Shown in pieces: positions 62,492 through 64,000 of a stretch of 64,000 nucleotides of DNA; the first letter of the stretch is position 1, and every line of letters starts with the position of its first letter. The DNA comes from DASWUZ01 sp036401375. Its GTDB lineage: Bacteria; Acidobacteriota; Terriglobia; Terriglobales; Acidobacteriaceae. The DNA lies in assembly GCA_036401375.1 (NCBI GenBank), contig DASWVB010000013.1, forward strand, positions 124,001 through 188,000, read 5' to 3'. The position numbers were made by a program, and so were the translations under genes. The notes below the pieces were generated by a model. That model did no database searches, had not been told where the DNA came from, and saw nothing but the letters and a program-made list of their open reading frames with translations.

Positions 62492-63338
62492 GGGACTGAA
62501 GCCGCAGGATGTCGCGCTCATAGTAAGCGACGAGTCGCGCGCGGTCCTCTGGCACCCGTCGCCGCTCCGCAGTGCCGGGCGGCAGATGCGGCGTAGACGG
62601 AACATCGACCTCCTCGGGCGGGACGCTGCAATCAACCTCGAGAAAAGTCAGCAGCTGAGCGAACCATTGGTGGTAGTCGCGCTGGGTGTCTTCATAGAAG
62701 GACAAGAACAATTGTTCCGGGGGGAAACGCTTCAGATACCGATCGACCTGCTCTGCGTATTCGCCAAATGCAAGGAATGGATTGAAGAGCCGAATCTGGG
62801 ATTGAGGCTTCAGCAGGTCGTCAAAGGCGAGGTCGAGATGTGTCGAGAAGGAGTGCGTCACTGACCCGTCAGACAGGCTCTTTAGGTATTGCTGATAGGC
62901 ACGCTCTGCAGGGTCCATGAGTACGATGATCACCCGCGCATGCGGAATGAGACTGGCAATGCCAGCCGCCGCTGTCCGGGACCACAGATAGCAGACGCTT
63001 CCCTCGCCGATGGCGCGCTCCCCATGCGCAGACGCGAAGAGGCCGCAGTAGTCCTCGAGGCCAGTGACGATGCCCCCAAAGCGCTTGCCCGGTGCACCGG
63101 CATCCAGGTAGGCCCTGAGTTCGGCATGGCTGGTTTTGATGCGAGGCTGCAACGAGGGGTCGAAGCGCTCTATGCGAATCTCCTCCGCAAAGTAGTTTGG
63201 CTCCTTCAGAGGGCTCATGAACACCTGCGGATGACGGTCAAGCTGGTAGTAGAGCAGGTCGGTTCCTGCCTTCGGTGCACCAGCGATAAAGAAGTTGGGC
63301 AGGCGCGTGTGGCGCTTCGGAAGGCATGTCACGTCCAC
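62457..63338 (-). CDS. PAPS-dependent sulfotransferase
   Basis: 293 residues; GTG start (a GTG two codons inside is possible). The 5'-phosphosulfate loop is NFFIAGAPKAGTDLLYYQLD (residues 16-35), the 3'-phosphate binding region is ARVIIVLMDPAERAYQQYLK with the typical P-ER-x-YS-like pattern. HPQVFMSPLKEPNYF is common in heparan-type and bacterial carbohydrate sulfotransferases. It converges on, and overlaps, the preceding O-methyltransferase, so it probably sulfates the cluster product. It has the same upstream double repeat as gene 1 of the cluster. Confidence 0.9.
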   Translation of the reverse strand: MDVTCLPKRHTRLPNFFIAGAPKAGTDLLYYQLDRHPQVFMSPLKEPNYFAEEIRIERFDPSLQPRIKTSHAELRAYLDAGAPGKRFGGIVTGLEDYCGLFASAHGERAIGEGSVCYLWSRTAAAGIASLIPHARVIIVLMDPAERAYQQYLKSLSDGSVTHSFSTHLDLAFDDLLKPQSQIRLFNPFLAFGEYAEQVDRYLKRFPPEQLFLSFYEDTQRDYHQWFAQLLTFLEVDCSVPPEEVDVPSTPHLPPGTAERRRVPEDRARLVAYYERDILRLQSLIGRDLSSWLD

Positions 63339-63363
63339 ACTTTAACAATCCTCGGAGCTCCAG

Positions 63364-63381
63364 TTGTCACTCATTTGTCAC
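63364..63381 (-). promoter_or_regulatory. GTGACAA-N4-GTGACAA repeat upstream of the sulfotransferase
   Basis: On the minus strand GTGACAA-atga-GTGACAA stands 25 bases before the sulfotransferase start. It has the same heptamers, spacing and orientation relative to the gene as the repeat upstream of the radical SAM cluster at 51260. On the plus strand it reads TTGTCAC-TCAT-TTGTCAC, close to the Pho-box layout. Confidence 0.55.
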
Positions 63382-63489
63382 GTGCTTGCGGAGCCAGTCG
63401 CCACGGTATCGACATGCCGGCTCGCGCCCAGTTCTGCTGCCTGTGCGAGGAGTGGCAGCGAGTAGCCTTGCCCTCACCTCTCAAGGTGC

Positions 63490-63518
63490 TTTAACGCGGC
63501 CGTAACCATCCTTTAACG
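63490..63518 (+). promoter_or_regulatory. Three 11-base-period repeats upstream of the TonB receptor
   Basis: TTTAACG (63490), CGTAACC (63501) and TTTAACG (63512) are heptamers with 4-base gaps, 78 bases before the receptor ATG. The architecture fits binding of an OmpR/PhoB-type activator in tandem. The heptamer differs from GTGACAA, so another regulator is possible. Confidence 0.4.
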
Positions 63519-63596
63519 GAAAACCCCTAGTCTCTGGCTAAGCCGAATTACAGGCAAAGAAGCAATACCGGAGAACTGCCCGGACTTAGGAGAGCC

Positions 63597-64000
63597 ATGT
63601 ATACCCGCAGAATTCCCCTATCTACCGTTTTTCTATTCGTCCTGCTTATTGTCGCTCCGGCCTTTAGCCAGAGCAGCAAAGGCACCATCACCGGAGTAGT
63701 GAAAGACACCCAGGGGGCGGTGCTGCAAGGCGCGCGCATCGAGTTGCAGCCGGCGGCGAGCTCTGCGGTCAGCGGTGGACAGGGAGACTTCACCGTCACG
63801 GACGTCGCGCCGGGAACTTACACTCTGACTGTCTCGTATGTGGGCTTCGCGACCTTTACCTCACCTGTCACCGTGCAGGCGGGACAGGCAGCCCACCTGG
63901 ATGCCACCCTGAGCGTCGCCTCCACCAGCCAGAACATTATCGTCACCGCTGACCGCCCACGTGGGGAGGCGGAGGCCATCAACCGCACGCGCGCTGCTGA
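63597..64000 (+). CDS. TonB-dependent receptor, 3' end outside window
   Basis: The ATG has AGGAG four bases upstream. 134 codons are visible. Signal peptide MYTRRIPLSTVFLFVLLIVA ending AFSQ. Then a carboxypeptidase-regulatory-like domain: GTITGVVKDTQGAVLQGARI, QGDFTVTDVAPGTYTLTVSY, VGFATFTSPVTVQAG. It is followed by the TonB box-like NIIVTADRPRGEAEAINRTR at the start of the plug. Receptors of this kind import siderophores, vitamin B12 or glycans. The one here follows a cluster of B12-type enzymes and a sulfotransferase; the ligand cannot be read from this piece. Confidence 0.9.
   Translation, partial: MYTRRIPLSTVFLFVLLIVAPAFSQSSKGTITGVVKDTQGAVLQGARIELQPAASSAVSGGQGDFTVTDVAPGTYTLTVSYVGFATFTSPVTVQAGQAAHLDATLSVASTSQNIIVTADRPRGEAEAINRTRAA

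Overview
The window looks like a chromosomal piece of an acidobacterium, probably class Terriglobia. The reasons are a 1120-residue Ser/Thr kinase with an OmpR-type winged helix and TPR tail, a TonB-dependent receptor with an N-terminal carboxypeptidase-regulatory-like domain, many secreted proteins without known function, high GC, and frequent TTG/GTG starts behind good Shine-Dalgarno sequences. The taxonomy is inferred from gene content; no marker gene was compared.

Layout. 0-5 kb: the start of a VIT-domain protein, a propeller protein and two cyclophilin isomerases. 5-13 kb: malate and isocitrate dehydrogenase, a Sco-type copper chaperone and secreted unknowns. 13-18 kb: a LysR regulator, then a tight polyamine operon (pyruvoyl arginine decarboxylase, N-carbamoylputrescine amidase, agmatine deiminase, tadA) that takes arginine to putrescine through agmatine. 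18-23 kb: cupin, ferritin-like protein, family 2 glycosidase, tRNA-Asn and a methyltransferase. 23-28.7 kb: a translationally coupled minus-strand operon of a PhnD/PhnC/PhnE-like ABC transporter, a radical SAM/SPASM-like protein and selD, which suggests a selenium-uptake and activation locus.

28.7-32 kb is a small accessory island: a reverse transcriptase with a helical C-terminal domain, followed by a TIR-domain protein with an N-terminal Cys/His cluster. It is a candidate anti-phage module. 32-36.5 kb holds a membrane/glycan operon (DoxX, two glycosyltransferase-type enzymes, a multi-pass mannosyltransferase-like protein) and an rpiB fragment. 36.5-41.8 kb holds the kinase, a regulator with a degenerate receiver, and an alpha/beta hydrolase. 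42-51 kb is a stress and metal region: Dps, copAB, a DUF305 protein, a YncE-like propeller, a metallo-beta-lactamase-fold remnant, a TetR/azoreductase pair, DoxX-like and ICMT-like membrane proteins.

51.3-62.5 kb is the most striking part. It is one run of nine same-direction genes: four B12-binding-type radical SAM enzymes, a zinc-ribbon methyltransferase, a methyltransferase fused to an amidohydrolase, a SPASM-like radical SAM enzyme and a sugar O-methyltransferase-like protein, plus a possible 34-residue peptide gene. A convergent sulfotransferase follows. Most junctions overlap or abut. The same double repeat (GTGACAA, 4-bp gap, GTGACAA) lies upstream of the first gene and upstream of the sulfotransferase, in the same orientation relative to each, so the two units are probably co-regulated. 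I read it as an undescribed specialised-metabolite or glycolipid pathway of unknown product. The window ends in the first 134 codons of a TonB-dependent receptor.
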